This document shows, piece by piece, positions 1 to 7,874 of a stretch of 64,000 bases of DNA; within the stretch, counting starts at the first letter, position 1; the number at the start of each line of letters is the position of its first letter. The DNA lies in assembly GCA_030123525.1 (NCBI GenBank), contig CP126125.1, forward strand, positions 2,728,001 to 2,792,000. The letters are read 5' to 3'. Below the pieces are notes generated by a model. The model was not told where the DNA came from. It searched no databases and worked only from the letters and a program-made list of their open reading frames with translations. The position numbers and the translations under genes were made by a program. This DNA is from ELB16-189 sp018266435 (GTDB lineage: Bacteria > Bacteroidota > Bacteroidia > Cytophagales > Cyclobacteriaceae).

Positions 1-1
1 T

Positions 2-148
2 GAACTGGTTGCCAAGCCTTTATATCACCTACAGTTCAAAGATGCTGAACTGGTAATCGCCAAGAAAAAATATAGTCGAGCATCAGTTGACCAACTACTG
101 AGATATATTAAGCTAATTAGAAAAGACGTTTATGGAGAAGAAGATTAA
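2..148 (+). CDS. C-terminal end of an unknown phage protein
   Basis: An open frame enters from the left edge and gives 48 residues ending in YGEED before TAA at 146-148. The segment is rich in Lys and Leu and probably helical. No family is recognisable from so short a piece. The next small gene starts inside it (ATG at 132), the tight overlap normal in phage operons. It lies upstream of the packaging genes, so a replication or regulatory protein is more likely than a structural one, but this is only position-based inference. Confidence 0.55.
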   Translation, partial: ELVAKPLYHLQFKDAELVIAKKKYSRASVDQLLRYIKLIRKDVYGEED

Positions 149-284
149 AGAACTAAAGGCCGTTGTTGGTAAACTACACAGTCAGAACAGGAAGCTGATG
201 GAGGACTTGAAAAAAATAACCACTAAAAGTACAATTGTTACTAACCCAACAGAGATAGACCAAACGGGTTTTAAAAAATTGTAA
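132..284 (+). CDS. Small coiled-coil phage protein
   Basis: A 50-residue frame starts with ATG at 132, overlapping the previous gene by 17 nt. It begins MEKKIKELKAVVGKL and shows heptad-like Leu/Ile/Val spacing over the first 30 residues, so a short coiled coil is likely. The tail is polar. No function is recognisable. A minus-strand frame (182-397) overlaps its second half. Both may be real, but only one needs to be, and translational coupling to the upstream gene favours this one. Confidence 0.45.
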   Translation: MEKKIKELKAVVGKLHSQNRKLMEDLKKITTKSTIVTNPTEIDQTGFKKL

Positions 285-397
285 CCGTCCCCACTTCCTA
301 AATCAAATTTATTGTTGTTGATATTAATTAGATTGATGTGAACACTTGGCTTGGAACTCACCGTTCGCCCTTGCCGTTTCAATGGAATTTTTTTCAT
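182..397 (-). CDS. Possible small single-pass membrane protein, antisense
   Basis: A 71-residue frame on the minus strand has a basic N-terminal 20 residues and one strong hydrophobic helix near residues 47-64 (rich in Val, Ile and Leu), followed by a short tail. It resembles the other minus-strand cargo genes of this prophage in orientation and tail-to-tail placement, which is the main reason to list it. Against it: it is short, has no recognisable family, and overlaps a plus-strand gene by 103 nt. Confidence 0.35.
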   Translation of the reverse strand: MKKIPLKRQGRTVSSKPSVHINLININNNKFDLGSGDGYNFLKPVWSISVGLVTIVLLVVIFFKSSISFLF

Positions 398-727
398 CTC
401 AAAAAATTGTAATGTGGATCATTATTTGACAACTCAAATTTTCAAAATAAAACCCCCCGTTTTATCAACTAAGGAAGAGACTTGTGCACATTTAATAAAC
501 CTAAAATAGTGTTGACAAGCTGCCTCTCAGTCTGAAACATTCAAACAAATTTCCAAAATGTGAATCACAATTCGTAATGATTACCTCGCCTAAAGTGATA
601 TTCAACTTTAGGAGTTTCTTCTAACTTCTTGAATGCCAATTCATCTTCGATTTCGAGTTTTTTACTATTTAATTATTGAATGCAACCGTTGAAAGCCGAA
701 AATAACCTTATCCCTGACCTATGACCA
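398..727. other. Gene-free stretch upstream of the methyltransferase
   Basis: About 330 bases have no convincing open frame on either strand. The sequence is AT-rich with short T and A runs. I see no exact TAnnTTTG promoter element, no hairpin with a U-tract and no long repeat. It could hold the promoter for the leftward gene ending at 182 or for the late operon, but nothing in the sequence pins this down. Confidence 0.4.
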
Positions 728-1441
728 TTGCTCGAACTAAACAAACTGCATCACGGAGATTGCCTGACGTTGATGCCCTTGATACCAGATAAATCAATAG
801 ACCTGATTCTTTGCGACCTTCCTTATCAGATGACAAATTGCACGTGGGACTCGTTGATTCCATTTGAACCCCTGTGGAAAGAGTACCGAAGAATAATTAA
901 AGACCGAGGGGCGATTGTCCTCACAGCTTCGCAGCCGTTTACCTCTGCCCTTGTGATGTCCAATCCAAAGATGTTCCGATATGAGTGGATTTGGGAAAAG
1001 AACGTCAATTCCAATTTTCAGAATGCAAAGAACCAGCCGTTAAAACATCACGAGTCGATTTTGGTATTCTACAAGAAGAAAGGAGTCTATAGTCCACAGA
1101 ACTTAATTGAATTAGAACAGCCGATCACGAAATCCAATAGAAGGAGCAGGAGGCTTAATCACGTACACGGAGTAACTGGCGAGACCTATGTTCAAACACA
1201 TACCGGCTATCCAAAGTCAATTTAGAAGTTTGCGGTTGAGCGTGGATTTCACGCGACGCAGAAACCGGTTGCCCTCGGTGAATATCTGATCAAGACCTAC
1301 ACGAATGTAGGAGATCTGGTTCTTGATAACTGCGCAGGCTCAGGAAGTTTTTTGATCGCGGCTAAGAACTCTCGAAGAAATTGGATTGGGATTGAAAAAG
1401 ATGATCTGATTTTTGCAATGGCAGGCGAACGAATGGGCTAA
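728..1441 (+). pseudogene. DNA methyltransferase (adenine-N6/cytosine-N4, beta-type order) split by an amber codon
   Basis: The full frame is 237 codons with one in-frame TAG at 1223-1225 (codon 166). Before it is the catalytic motif DLPY (residues 30-33, a DPPY variant). After it come the conserved HATQKP element (about 175-180) and the SAM-binding motif around D200 (NCAGSGSF). Catalytic motif first and SAM motif last is the order of N4/N6 methyltransferases of the DpnA/CcrM type. A single TTG to TAG change would explain the break, since Leu or another aliphatic residue is usual there. TAG ends several other genes in this prophage, so recoding is unlikely. The start is TTG at 728; an in-frame stop lies just upstream. 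The truncated 165-residue product lacks SAM binding and should be inactive. Confidence 0.8.
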
Positions 1442-2247
1442 GAATCCGGGACTTGCTTGATTGAATTAATAACAATATTAAATTCGAAATCATCAATTGG
1501 AAAGTATTGCCAAGCGATGTACTTGGAAAGTCCATCAAGATCAGGAAATACGAGGTGTTCATTTATACCAAGATAATTTAGTTTATACATCAATTCGTAC
1601 GGCGAAATTTTAATAACGAATTTCGTTAAAGAGTGGAAGTATCTTTTTTGCTTCTCAAGGGCTACGAATTGCGTTTTTTGTCGATGAACTCGATCGATTT
1701 TGTGTATTGTAAACCAGCCCTGTTGTGTATTAATTCTATTTGAAACAATGGGTGGTCGAAATATTTTAGTTCTTTCGAGCCTAAATGGATCGGTATTTTC
1801 AATTTGGTCAAACGTTATCACGTCAATGTTATCAACTACGAATCTCCAAACAATTGAATACACAGGCTTTTTCTTATTTCGGGTCTTTAACGCCAACCCC
1901 TTATTCACTGCGAAATACAATGCAACAAGAGGGTTGTTTGTCCAGTCCAATAGTCGAGTTGGCAAACCGTGATGTTGAGCGAGGGACAACCATTCCCAAT
2001 CATTTTGTGGTCGGTAGTTATTAAGGTAGGGTATAGAAAGCCTTTTGAATTCTTCAAGAATTGCTTTTTCATTTTTTTGTAAAGTAAATGCTTTGTCAAT
2101 CCTAAATTCCTTTCTTCCAAGTTTCGGAATAAGGGGTTTATCAACCTCTTGTCCGCGAAAAATTGAATATCCTGACAAAGGCGTTCGGGATTCGCTCAGA
2201 TACTCTTCTAATGAATTGATCAATATTTCTTTGTAAGGAATTGGCAT
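1438..2247 (-). CDS. FRG-domain protein
   Basis: The protein has about 269 residues and carries the two signatures of the FRG domain (Pfam PF08867): FRGQ at residues 30-33 and a long motif QHHGLPTRLLDWT followed by NPLVALYFA at about 91-113. The family is widespread in bacteria and prophages; its biochemical role is not established as far as I know. ATG at 2247 is chosen; a TTG four codons upstream (2259) is also possible. Its stop overlaps the methyltransferase stop by 4 nt (1438-1441), tail to tail, and its start lies 40 bp from the next plus-strand gene. Antisense orientation in the structural operon suggests a lysogenic-conversion (moron) gene with its own promoter. Defence or toxicity is a guess from context. 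Confidence 0.82.
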   Translation of the reverse strand: MPIPYKEILINSLEEYLSESRTPLSGYSIFRGQEVDKPLIPKLGRKEFRIDKAFTLQKNEKAILEEFKRLSIPYLNNYRPQNDWEWLSLAQHHGLPTRLLDWTNNPLVALYFAVNKGLALKTRNKKKPVYSIVWRFVVDNIDVITFDQIENTDPFRLERTKIFRPPIVSNRINTQQGWFTIHKIDRVHRQKTQFVALEKQKRYFHSLTKFVIKISPYELMYKLNYLGINEHLVFPDLDGLSKYIAWQYFPIDDFEFNIVINSIKQVPDS

Positions 2248-2287
2248 TCGAGATTTCAACTTCTAAATAATACTATTTATCATCAGG

Positions 2288-2554
2288 ATGAGCGAATTAA
2301 TTCAACAATTAGTGACTATGGATAACCAAATCGACCAAGTGAATTGGCGAAGGCTGATCTCTTCGTTGGTTCACTATGACCGCGATCAACTAACCGAATT
2401 ACGAAACCAAATTGACATGATGATAAAACAAAAAGAAGGTACGACAACGGTCGAACAACAGAACGAACAAGTGGAACAGGTAAAGCAGCGCACTAAACGT
2501 CCACGAATCAAGACCGAACGCATTGGTAATATGATTATCAGAAAGAAGGTATAA
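2288..2554 (+). CDS. Small phage protein of unknown function
   Basis: The 88-residue protein has an acidic, Gln-rich N-terminal half and a strongly basic C-terminal 25 residues (clusters of Lys and Arg, ending IIRKKV). A basic tail suggests nucleic-acid contact, which would suit its place immediately before the HNH nuclease and terminase genes, but no family is recognised. TATTTA at 2274-2279 lies 8 nt before the ATG, as for other phage genes. The stop overlaps the HNH start codon, so the two are probably translationally coupled. Confidence 0.65.
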   Translation: MSELIQQLVTMDNQIDQVNWRRLISSLVHYDRDQLTELRNQIDMMIKQKEGTTTVEQQNEQVEQVKQRTKRPRIKTERIGNMIIRKKV

Positions 2555-2871
2555 TGACTAATTCATACCAACGACAACGTTATAGCAATTCGTCAAATGA
2601 GAAGAAGTTTTATTCGACTGCTGCTTACCGTCGTATGAGATTAGCTTTGTTAAACACCGATCCGATCTGCCAAGTATGTAAAGTAGAACCAGCGACAGAG
2701 GTTCACCATCTTCATCCGTTGTCGAGCGTAGAAGGACAGCAGAACAAATTAAACCCTGCTGCATGTATTACTATCTGTTTCAACTGTCACGTAGAGGCCA
2801 CCCGCGAAGAACGATCGACCAAGCCTGTTCGAAAACGAATAAAGCAGATCGAGTTCTCGAGGTTTGATTGA
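2554..2871 (+). CDS. HNH endonuclease
   Basis: This 105-residue protein has a compact HNH fold: CxxC at C39/C42, the catalytic pair H51-H52 in EVHHLHPLS, N67, and a second CxxC-H at C75/C78/H79. The paired cysteines should bind a structural zinc. In HK97-like phages a small HNH protein beside the small terminase stimulates terminase cutting at cos, and this gene sits 132 bp before terS, so the same role is inferred. The start overlaps the previous stop by one base. Confidence 0.88.
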   Translation: MTNSYQRQRYSNSSNEKKFYSTAAYRRMRLALLNTDPICQVCKVEPATEVHHLHPLSSVEGQQNKLNPAACITICFNCHVEATREERSTKPVRKRIKQIEFSRFD

Positions 2872-3003
2872 ATCGGTGAGACAGACCGGCTGCAATCTGC
2901 TAACGGCGTGTAAAAAAATAAACTGTGCCAACATTCGCCAAACCCCAACCTCGTTGAATTTTTTTACCCGATAATTCTGGAATAGGCGGAGTATTTATCG
3001 GAT

Positions 3004-3318
3004 ATGACCAAACACAAGGAAAAAAAATTGCATTCCCAACTGGTTGAATTGTTAAAGGCCAAGAACAACTATCACCCAAGCGATGAACTGCTGATCGAAG
3101 AACTGATCGATTTCAAAAAGATTTCGGACTATGCTAAATCCGAACTCGGAAACAATCCCGGTGACTGGCAAGCACTGACGACCATCACGATGGTAAGCAA
3201 GCAGATGCAATCAATACTTACCAAGCTGAACATTACACCACAGGAAAGGGTGAAGAAGATCAAAGAAGAGAAGAAGGATAAAATGTTCGATTTGCAGAAG
3301 TTCTTGAACAATGGTTAA
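3004..3318 (+). CDS. terS: Terminase small subunit (P27-like)
   Basis: The 104-residue mostly helical protein contains a central segment (LIEELIDFKKISDYAKSEL) and C-terminal layout typical of P27-family small terminases, which recognise phage DNA and load the large subunit. Identification rests on this pattern plus position after HNH and before the large terminase. TATTTA at 2992-2997 is 6 nt before the ATG. Its stop forms a TTAA overlap with the stop of the minus-strand Ntn-hydrolase gene, which separates it from terL by about 770 bp, an unusual distance for a terS-terL pair. Confidence 0.78.
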   Translation: MTKHKEKKLHSQLVELLKAKNNYHPSDELLIEELIDFKKISDYAKSELGNNPGDWQALTTITMVSKQMQSILTKLNITPQERVKKIKEEKKDKMFDLQKFLNNG

Positions 3319-4037
3319 GAGACATTCGACGCTCTTTCTATCCATCGAAAACTTGTTGCATTAACTACTACAACATCGACGATGTCACCGACAAAACCGC
3401 TTTTGTTGGCAGTTTTTTTAAATATTTCTTTAGCTATAGAAATTACTTGGGGCTTTTCAAGAAGGTGATCGAATATGGTTGATTTCCAATCATGATGCTC
3501 AGTTACTCCGAAGCCAATTAAAGTGGAAGTTTGGAACACATCTTGAGAGTATACTTGCGGATGACCTCGTATTGGTGATCCGTCTTTGTTTACTCCGATT
3601 TTGAATGATGCGAACTCAAAATCATTTTTGGTGTGGCTATAACCAAACATGATTATTTGACTTTTTGCCTTTTTGGGATAGCCACTATGTTTGGCAATAG
3701 CCTTTAAGTCGTCAATTAGCAAACCTTGCAACCGGCATAAAGAACTCCATTCAAATGTTAACTTTTCCTTTTCATGAATCTTTCTTATCAATTTCGAAGG
3801 GATAAAACTATATGTGTTTACTAAATCTTGGGAATATAGATTAACACTAACTGCGTTCGCACCAGTTATTGCGAAACCATATTTTTCTTCAAGGTGGAAA
3901 ATTTTGTCAACGTCATTCCTGTAGCTTAGGTCTGCATTCACTCCGTCGGGAAGACTTGATTCCAATCTGTCAGCAACGATGACTAAGCCTTCTGTCGATG
4001 GCGCAACTATGATCAATGTCCCTTTTCTTACAACCAT
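3315..4037 (-). CDS. Proteasome-like Ntn-hydrolase, antisense cargo gene
   Basis: The 240-residue protein opens like a proteasome beta/HslV-type subunit: a Gly-Thr pair (G6-T7) followed by a hydrophobic strand, then STEGLVIVADR with D23 exactly 16 residues after T7, matching the Thr1/Asp17 spacing of proteasomal peptidases. K45 in DKIF and a Gly at 59 in the following strand fit Lys33 and the conserved glycine of the fold. If T7 is the nucleophile, the six preceding residues must be removed. No signal peptide is seen, so it should act in the cytoplasm. The gene is a single-gene insertion between terS and terL, stop-to-stop with terS and divergent from terL. The substrate is unknown. The fold assignment is from motif reading and needs a profile search. 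Confidence 0.65.
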   Translation of the reverse strand: MVVRKGTLIIVAPSTEGLVIVADRLESSLPDGVNADLSYRNDVDKIFHLEEKYGFAITGANAVSVNLYSQDLVNTYSFIPSKLIRKIHEKEKLTFEWSSLCRLQGLLIDDLKAIAKHSGYPKKAKSQIIMFGYSHTKNDFEFASFKIGVNKDGSPIRGHPQVYSQDVFQTSTLIGFGVTEHHDWKSTIFDHLLEKPQVISIAKEIFKKTANKSGFVGDIVDVVVVNATSFRWIERASNVS

Positions 4038-4094
4038 ACATTTAAAAATACGGAATTATTAAACAGTGAATAACGTCAGTGTATTTACCAATGA

Positions 4095-5813
4095 ATGCTT
4101 TCACCAACCGAATACGTTTCACACAACCTTCATCTTCTTGAATGTTATTTGACTGGCATAACTGCCTGTACGATCATTGCCAATAAGTACGAACGGTTAG
4201 CAGTCGAAAGATTCATCCACTTCAAATCCCGTTTTCGTTATTCCGAATCAGGGTTGATCAGGGTCTTGAAATTTTTCTCGTTGCTCAACTGCGATGTGAA
4301 TAATAAGATCGACCAATATCAACTGATCGATTGGCAGGTTTTCATTCTGGCAAATCTGTACGGATTGTACAAAGATGAAACGAACAGGCTGTTTGACTCA
4401 GCATACCTTGAAGTCGCGAAGAAGAACGCCAAATCGTTTTTCGCCAGCGCAATTTCAATTTACGAGGCGATAGCCGATAACGAGATCAATGCTCATGTTG
4501 TGCAGATCGCCAATTCGGTTGAGCAGAGTAGGATTTGCCTCGACTACACCAAGGGAATGATCCAGAACAGCCCGGCGGTTGTCGATCGATTCAGGATCAA
4601 CCGAAATGTGCTGTACAACGACGCACCTTCGGGTGTGAACAAGATCGAGATCAAAGCCCCAAAGGCAAATTCACTAAATGGCTATCGTTGTTCAACAATA
4701 ATTCTTGACGAATTCGCATTTGCCAAAGATTTTTCTGTTCGTCAAAACCTGCTGACCGGCATGATCCAACGCCGAAACAAGTTGGAGTTCATAATCACCA
4801 CAGCTTCGGGAAACAAACTCACGTCACCGGCCTATCAAATTCGGCAGACGGCTACCAACGTTCTCGAAGGAGTTATTGAAAACGATTCTATGTTCACCGT
4901 GATCTTCACCCTTGACGACCCTGATCGAGAGCGAGCACCGGGTGAACACTGGCGAAAATCAAATCCGAGTTTAGGACATTCGGTCACTTTAGAACAGTTG
5001 ACCAACGAATATTACAAAGCGACGTTGATACCTGATGATCTACTGGCTTTTAACATCTATCATCTGAATTTATGGCAAGAACAAGGCTCAAATATTTGGC
5101 TTGAGGACGAGTTGATCAAAAACCTGATGAAAGACAACCGACGAATTCCGACCGGGAGTTCGGTCTTCTGCACTATGGACTTGGCTGCAAACTCCGACAT
5201 AGTTTCAATGGGTTTGCTCCACTACGATGAAGATAAAAAGGAGTTTTTGGCCAAAACCATTTCAATATTGCCGGACGGCAGTAAGAATAAAATTCGCCCC
5301 GGTTCAATTGACCTGAGAAAATGGAAGAAGACCGGCAGCAACTTACTAAAGCAGGGTAAAGAAGACGGATACATAATATTCGGTCAGGGCAAAGTACTGG
5401 ACGAAAATCTGGTTATGGACGTTCTGAAAGCCATCAACTCAAATTACCGAATAGTCGGCGGTGTTGGATTCGATCCTTGGAACAGCTTGATACTTGCTGA
5501 CCGGATTGAACGCGAGTTGGGTATCAGGACAAACCAAATCCCGCAGACGATCAAGACCCTTAACTTCCCATTAAGGCTATTGGAGACCGCAGTTCTTCAA
5601 GAACGGATTCACTTTGAGCAGTCGCCGGTATTGAGATGGATGTTTTCGAACTGCAATTTGATCACAGACTCAAACGGCAATCGCAAGGTTTCTAAAAAAA
5701 ACAGTGAGGCCGTCGATGGCGTGATCACGATCATCGGCTGTTTTCATCAGTTCTTTATCAACTACGGATTTCAGAATTCGGTGGAAGATTTCAAGCGAAT
5801 ATTTCTTAGTTAG
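4095..5813 (+). CDS. terL: Terminase large subunit (HK97-type)
   Basis: The 572-residue packaging motor ATPase and nuclease has a Walker-A-like VAKKNAKS motif near residues 106-113, Walker B IILDEF near 202-207, and a C-terminal nuclease domain with acidic residues in MDLAANSD (about 360), GFDPWN (about 458) and EAVDG near the end. This is the Terminase_1 layout; length is normal. ATG at 4095 follows TATTTA at 4082-4087 by 7 nt; an ATG four bases upstream is in another frame and closes quickly. Its last 144 bp are overlapped antisense by the putAbiC-like gene. Confidence 0.95.
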   Translation: MLSPTEYVSHNLHLLECYLTGITACTIIANKYERLAVERFIHFKSRFRYSESGLIRVLKFFSLLNCDVNNKIDQYQLIDWQVFILANLYGLYKDETNRLFDSAYLEVAKKNAKSFFASAISIYEAIADNEINAHVVQIANSVEQSRICLDYTKGMIQNSPAVVDRFRINRNVLYNDAPSGVNKIEIKAPKANSLNGYRCSTIILDEFAFAKDFSVRQNLLTGMIQRRNKLEFIITTASGNKLTSPAYQIRQTATNVLEGVIENDSMFTVIFTLDDPDRERAPGEHWRKSNPSLGHSVTLEQLTNEYYKATLIPDDLLAFNIYHLNLWQEQGSNIWLEDELIKNLMKDNRRIPTGSSVFCTMDLAANSDIVSMGLLHYDEDKKEFLAKTISILPDGSKNKIRPGSIDLRKWKKTGSNLLKQGKEDGYIIFGQGKVLDENLVMDVLKAINSNYRIVGGVGFDPWNSLILADRIERELGIRTNQIPQTIKTLNFPLRLLETAVLQERIHFEQSPVLRWMFSNCNLITDSNGNRKVSKKNSEAVDGVITIIGCFHQFFINYGFQNSVEDFKRIFLS

Positions 5814-6506
5814 GTTTCTGATCGACAAAGTAGTCGTAATGATTTTGTGCCCCAACTCATCTGCCTTCAACGATTTGAAAATATTATACTCCTTTAATTT
5901 TGAAAATATTTCTGGTGCTTGTTCCCTCTGGAAATAAGAGACATATGCCCAAAGACCTTTTTCTTCTGGAGATAATTGGGAATCAAAAATCAGAACAAGT
6001 TTAGCAATTTCTTGTTTCTGGAAATGATTGGCATAGACAACATGAGCAAAAATTACTGTTAACAGTTTTAAGTGATGTTCAAACTCTGATCCGTGAACAC
6101 GGAGAAGTTCATAAAATCTGTGTTTGTCTAAATCGATATTCGGGTTGGTCACTGTCGCCTTTAGATGTTTATAGTAATAATCTAATACTGCTTTCCCTGT
6201 TAAATCTCGTGCAACCAGATTTGTTAAACTATTATGCCTGAAATTCATCAATTCATAGAACGTTGATAACCTTGTCTCTCGATCCTTTTCAATTTTGTCT
6301 TCACTTCTTTGAATTGTTAATGCATAAACGATCCCAATGAGGGCAACACCACTGAAAAGTGCGTTGATTGCTCCAAAAGTATCGCCGACTTGACCTGCTG
6401 TTACAATGCATCCTGTCAAGTGAAGTATTAGCCAGAAGCTACCCAACCACGCAGCAACAATTGAAACTATTACCCACATGATCGGATTTTTCAGTTTCTC
6501 TTTCAT
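5670..6506 (-). CDS. Putative phage abortive-infection protein (putAbiC family)
   Basis: The 278-residue inner-membrane protein has a TM helix at about 10-31, then the family signature GDTFGAINALFSG at 41-53 leading into a second helix to about 65, followed by a charged cytoplasmic domain with the segment RETRLSTFYELMNFRHNSL. This is the pattern of Pfam putAbiC (PF16872), named for lactococcal AbiC, which aborts phage infection. It lies antisense between terL and portal. A prophage-borne copy would fit superinfection exclusion (inference). Its 3' end runs 144 bp into terL, far more than the 4-nt overlaps of the other cargo genes. Confidence 0.8.
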   Translation of the reverse strand: MKEKLKNPIMWVIVSIVAAWLGSFWLILHLTGCIVTAGQVGDTFGAINALFSGVALIGIVYALTIQRSEDKIEKDRETRLSTFYELMNFRHNSLTNLVARDLTGKAVLDYYYKHLKATVTNPNIDLDKHRFYELLRVHGSEFEHHLKLLTVIFAHVVYANHFQKQEIAKLVLIFDSQLSPEEKGLWAYVSYFQREQAPEIFSKLKEYNIFKSLKADELGHKIITTTLSIRNLTKKYSLEIFHRILKSVVDKELMKTADDRDHAIDGLTVFFRNLAIAV

Positions 6507-6560
6507 AGCTGTTGAGGGTTAATTGCTCGCCGTTGAAGTATTTAAAGATAAAGTACTTCA

Positions 6561-7862
6561 ATGGGAATTTTAGATTCAATCTTCAAAATATTCGGCTATA
6601 GCAAGATCAATAATACGAACGTCATCAAGGAACGAGTTGGAATTGTCCAGAAGAACTTGTTGAACATCGGGCAAGATTCCAACCGATCAATCGACTTAAA
6701 AAAACCGGAGGTCGTGAGTACGGTATTCCAAGCAGCAAATTTGCTTGGACTGTATACGTCGCGTATTCCGTGCGAGGTGATGACCACTGACGCGAAGGGA
6801 AATAAAAGGGTTAACAGCAAACACCCTTGGTACTATTCATTGAAATTCCAGCCGAACAGTTACACATCAAACCAGCAATTTATTTCGACGCTGGTCACCC
6901 ACCTCGTACTGAGAGGGAATGCGTATGCCTACATCAACCCCGATAGAACGCTATCGATCGTCCATCCTGATTTAGTTGTCGCAGGGAAGCTATACAAGGG
7001 CGATGTATGGTACTGGATAAAATCTATTGGCGACGATGGGCAAGTTTCCGATCAACTGCTTAAATCAGGCGAATTGATTCACCTAAAATACGCCAGTAGT
7101 GATTCGATATTTGGCATGAATCCGATTGAATCATTGCAGGTTCAGCTTAATACAAATTTCAAAGGCAATTCTACGGTTCAGAATTTCTTTTCAAAGAACG
7201 CCACAAGCACTAAGTACTTGCAGCAAATTCCGAACTACAACGGGAAGATCGACAACAAATCGATGACCGAGTTGATAAAGCAGTATTCGGAGAAGATAGG
7301 AGGGTACGTTCAGGCGTTCAACCTGTTCAGTTTGCCCGAAGGATTCGAAATCAAAGAACTCGGATTGAATACCGAACTCGTAAAATTCTTGGACAGTGGA
7401 CGAATTACGCGAAATGAGATCGCCAGTATTTACGGAATTCCCGTACAGTTTTTGAACACCGAGAACACGGTGGCGATCAAGTACGAAGAAATTAATTTGA
7501 TGCTGTTATCGACCATCGAGAATCTGGTGAACATCTTCAAAGCCGAGTTCGAGGCAAAACTCCTGTCAAAAGCTGATAAACTAAATGGCATTTCGATCGA
7601 ATGGGACTACTGGAAATTAAACCAGACCAACCTTTCGGATAAGGCCAACGCGCTGAAACTGGCAAGTACTGCTGGTGCAATTTCACCAAATGATTATGCC
7701 CGTGCACTGAACTTGCCAGTGAGCACCGATCCAAAAATGGATTGGCACTGGATTCAGTCGCAAAATATTCCGATTGAACAATACACCGAACCAACACCAC
7801 CCGTTACCGTGCCAAATGCAGATGAGCAGAAAGACAACGGAGATAATAACAATCAGATATAA
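6561..7862 (+). CDS. Portal protein (HK97 family)
   Basis: The 433-residue protein forms the dodecameric ring at the capsid vertex through which DNA passes. Family features are the N-terminal region with a TAVFQAANLLG-like helix, the HPWYYSLKFQPN stretch, VLRGNAYAYI, the PIESLQ helix entry and the late NEIASIYGIPVQFLN motif. Length is typical. The last 35 residues are Pro/Asp/Asn-rich and disordered. TATTTA lies at 6539-6544, 16 nt before the ATG. The prohead protease gene follows after 12 bp. Confidence 0.94.
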   Translation: MGILDSIFKIFGYSKINNTNVIKERVGIVQKNLLNIGQDSNRSIDLKKPEVVSTVFQAANLLGLYTSRIPCEVMTTDAKGNKRVNSKHPWYYSLKFQPNSYTSNQQFISTLVTHLVLRGNAYAYINPDRTLSIVHPDLVVAGKLYKGDVWYWIKSIGDDGQVSDQLLKSGELIHLKYASSDSIFGMNPIESLQVQLNTNFKGNSTVQNFFSKNATSTKYLQQIPNYNGKIDNKSMTELIKQYSEKIGGYVQAFNLFSLPEGFEIKELGLNTELVKFLDSGRITRNEIASIYGIPVQFLNTENTVAIKYEEINLMLLSTIENLVNIFKAEFEAKLLSKADKLNGISIEWDYWKLNQTNLSDKANALKLASTAGAISPNDYARALNLPVSTDPKMDWHWIQSQNIPIEQYTEPTPPVTVPNADEQKDNGDNNNQI

Positions 7863-7874
7863 ATATTTATCGTC

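Noticed and set aside
1223..1225. TAG recoded as an amino acid in this phage, as in some crAss-like phages
   Set aside because: TAG closes the large terminase gene (5811-5813), the FRG gene, the chaperone G frame and the GT frame, so it works as a normal stop here.
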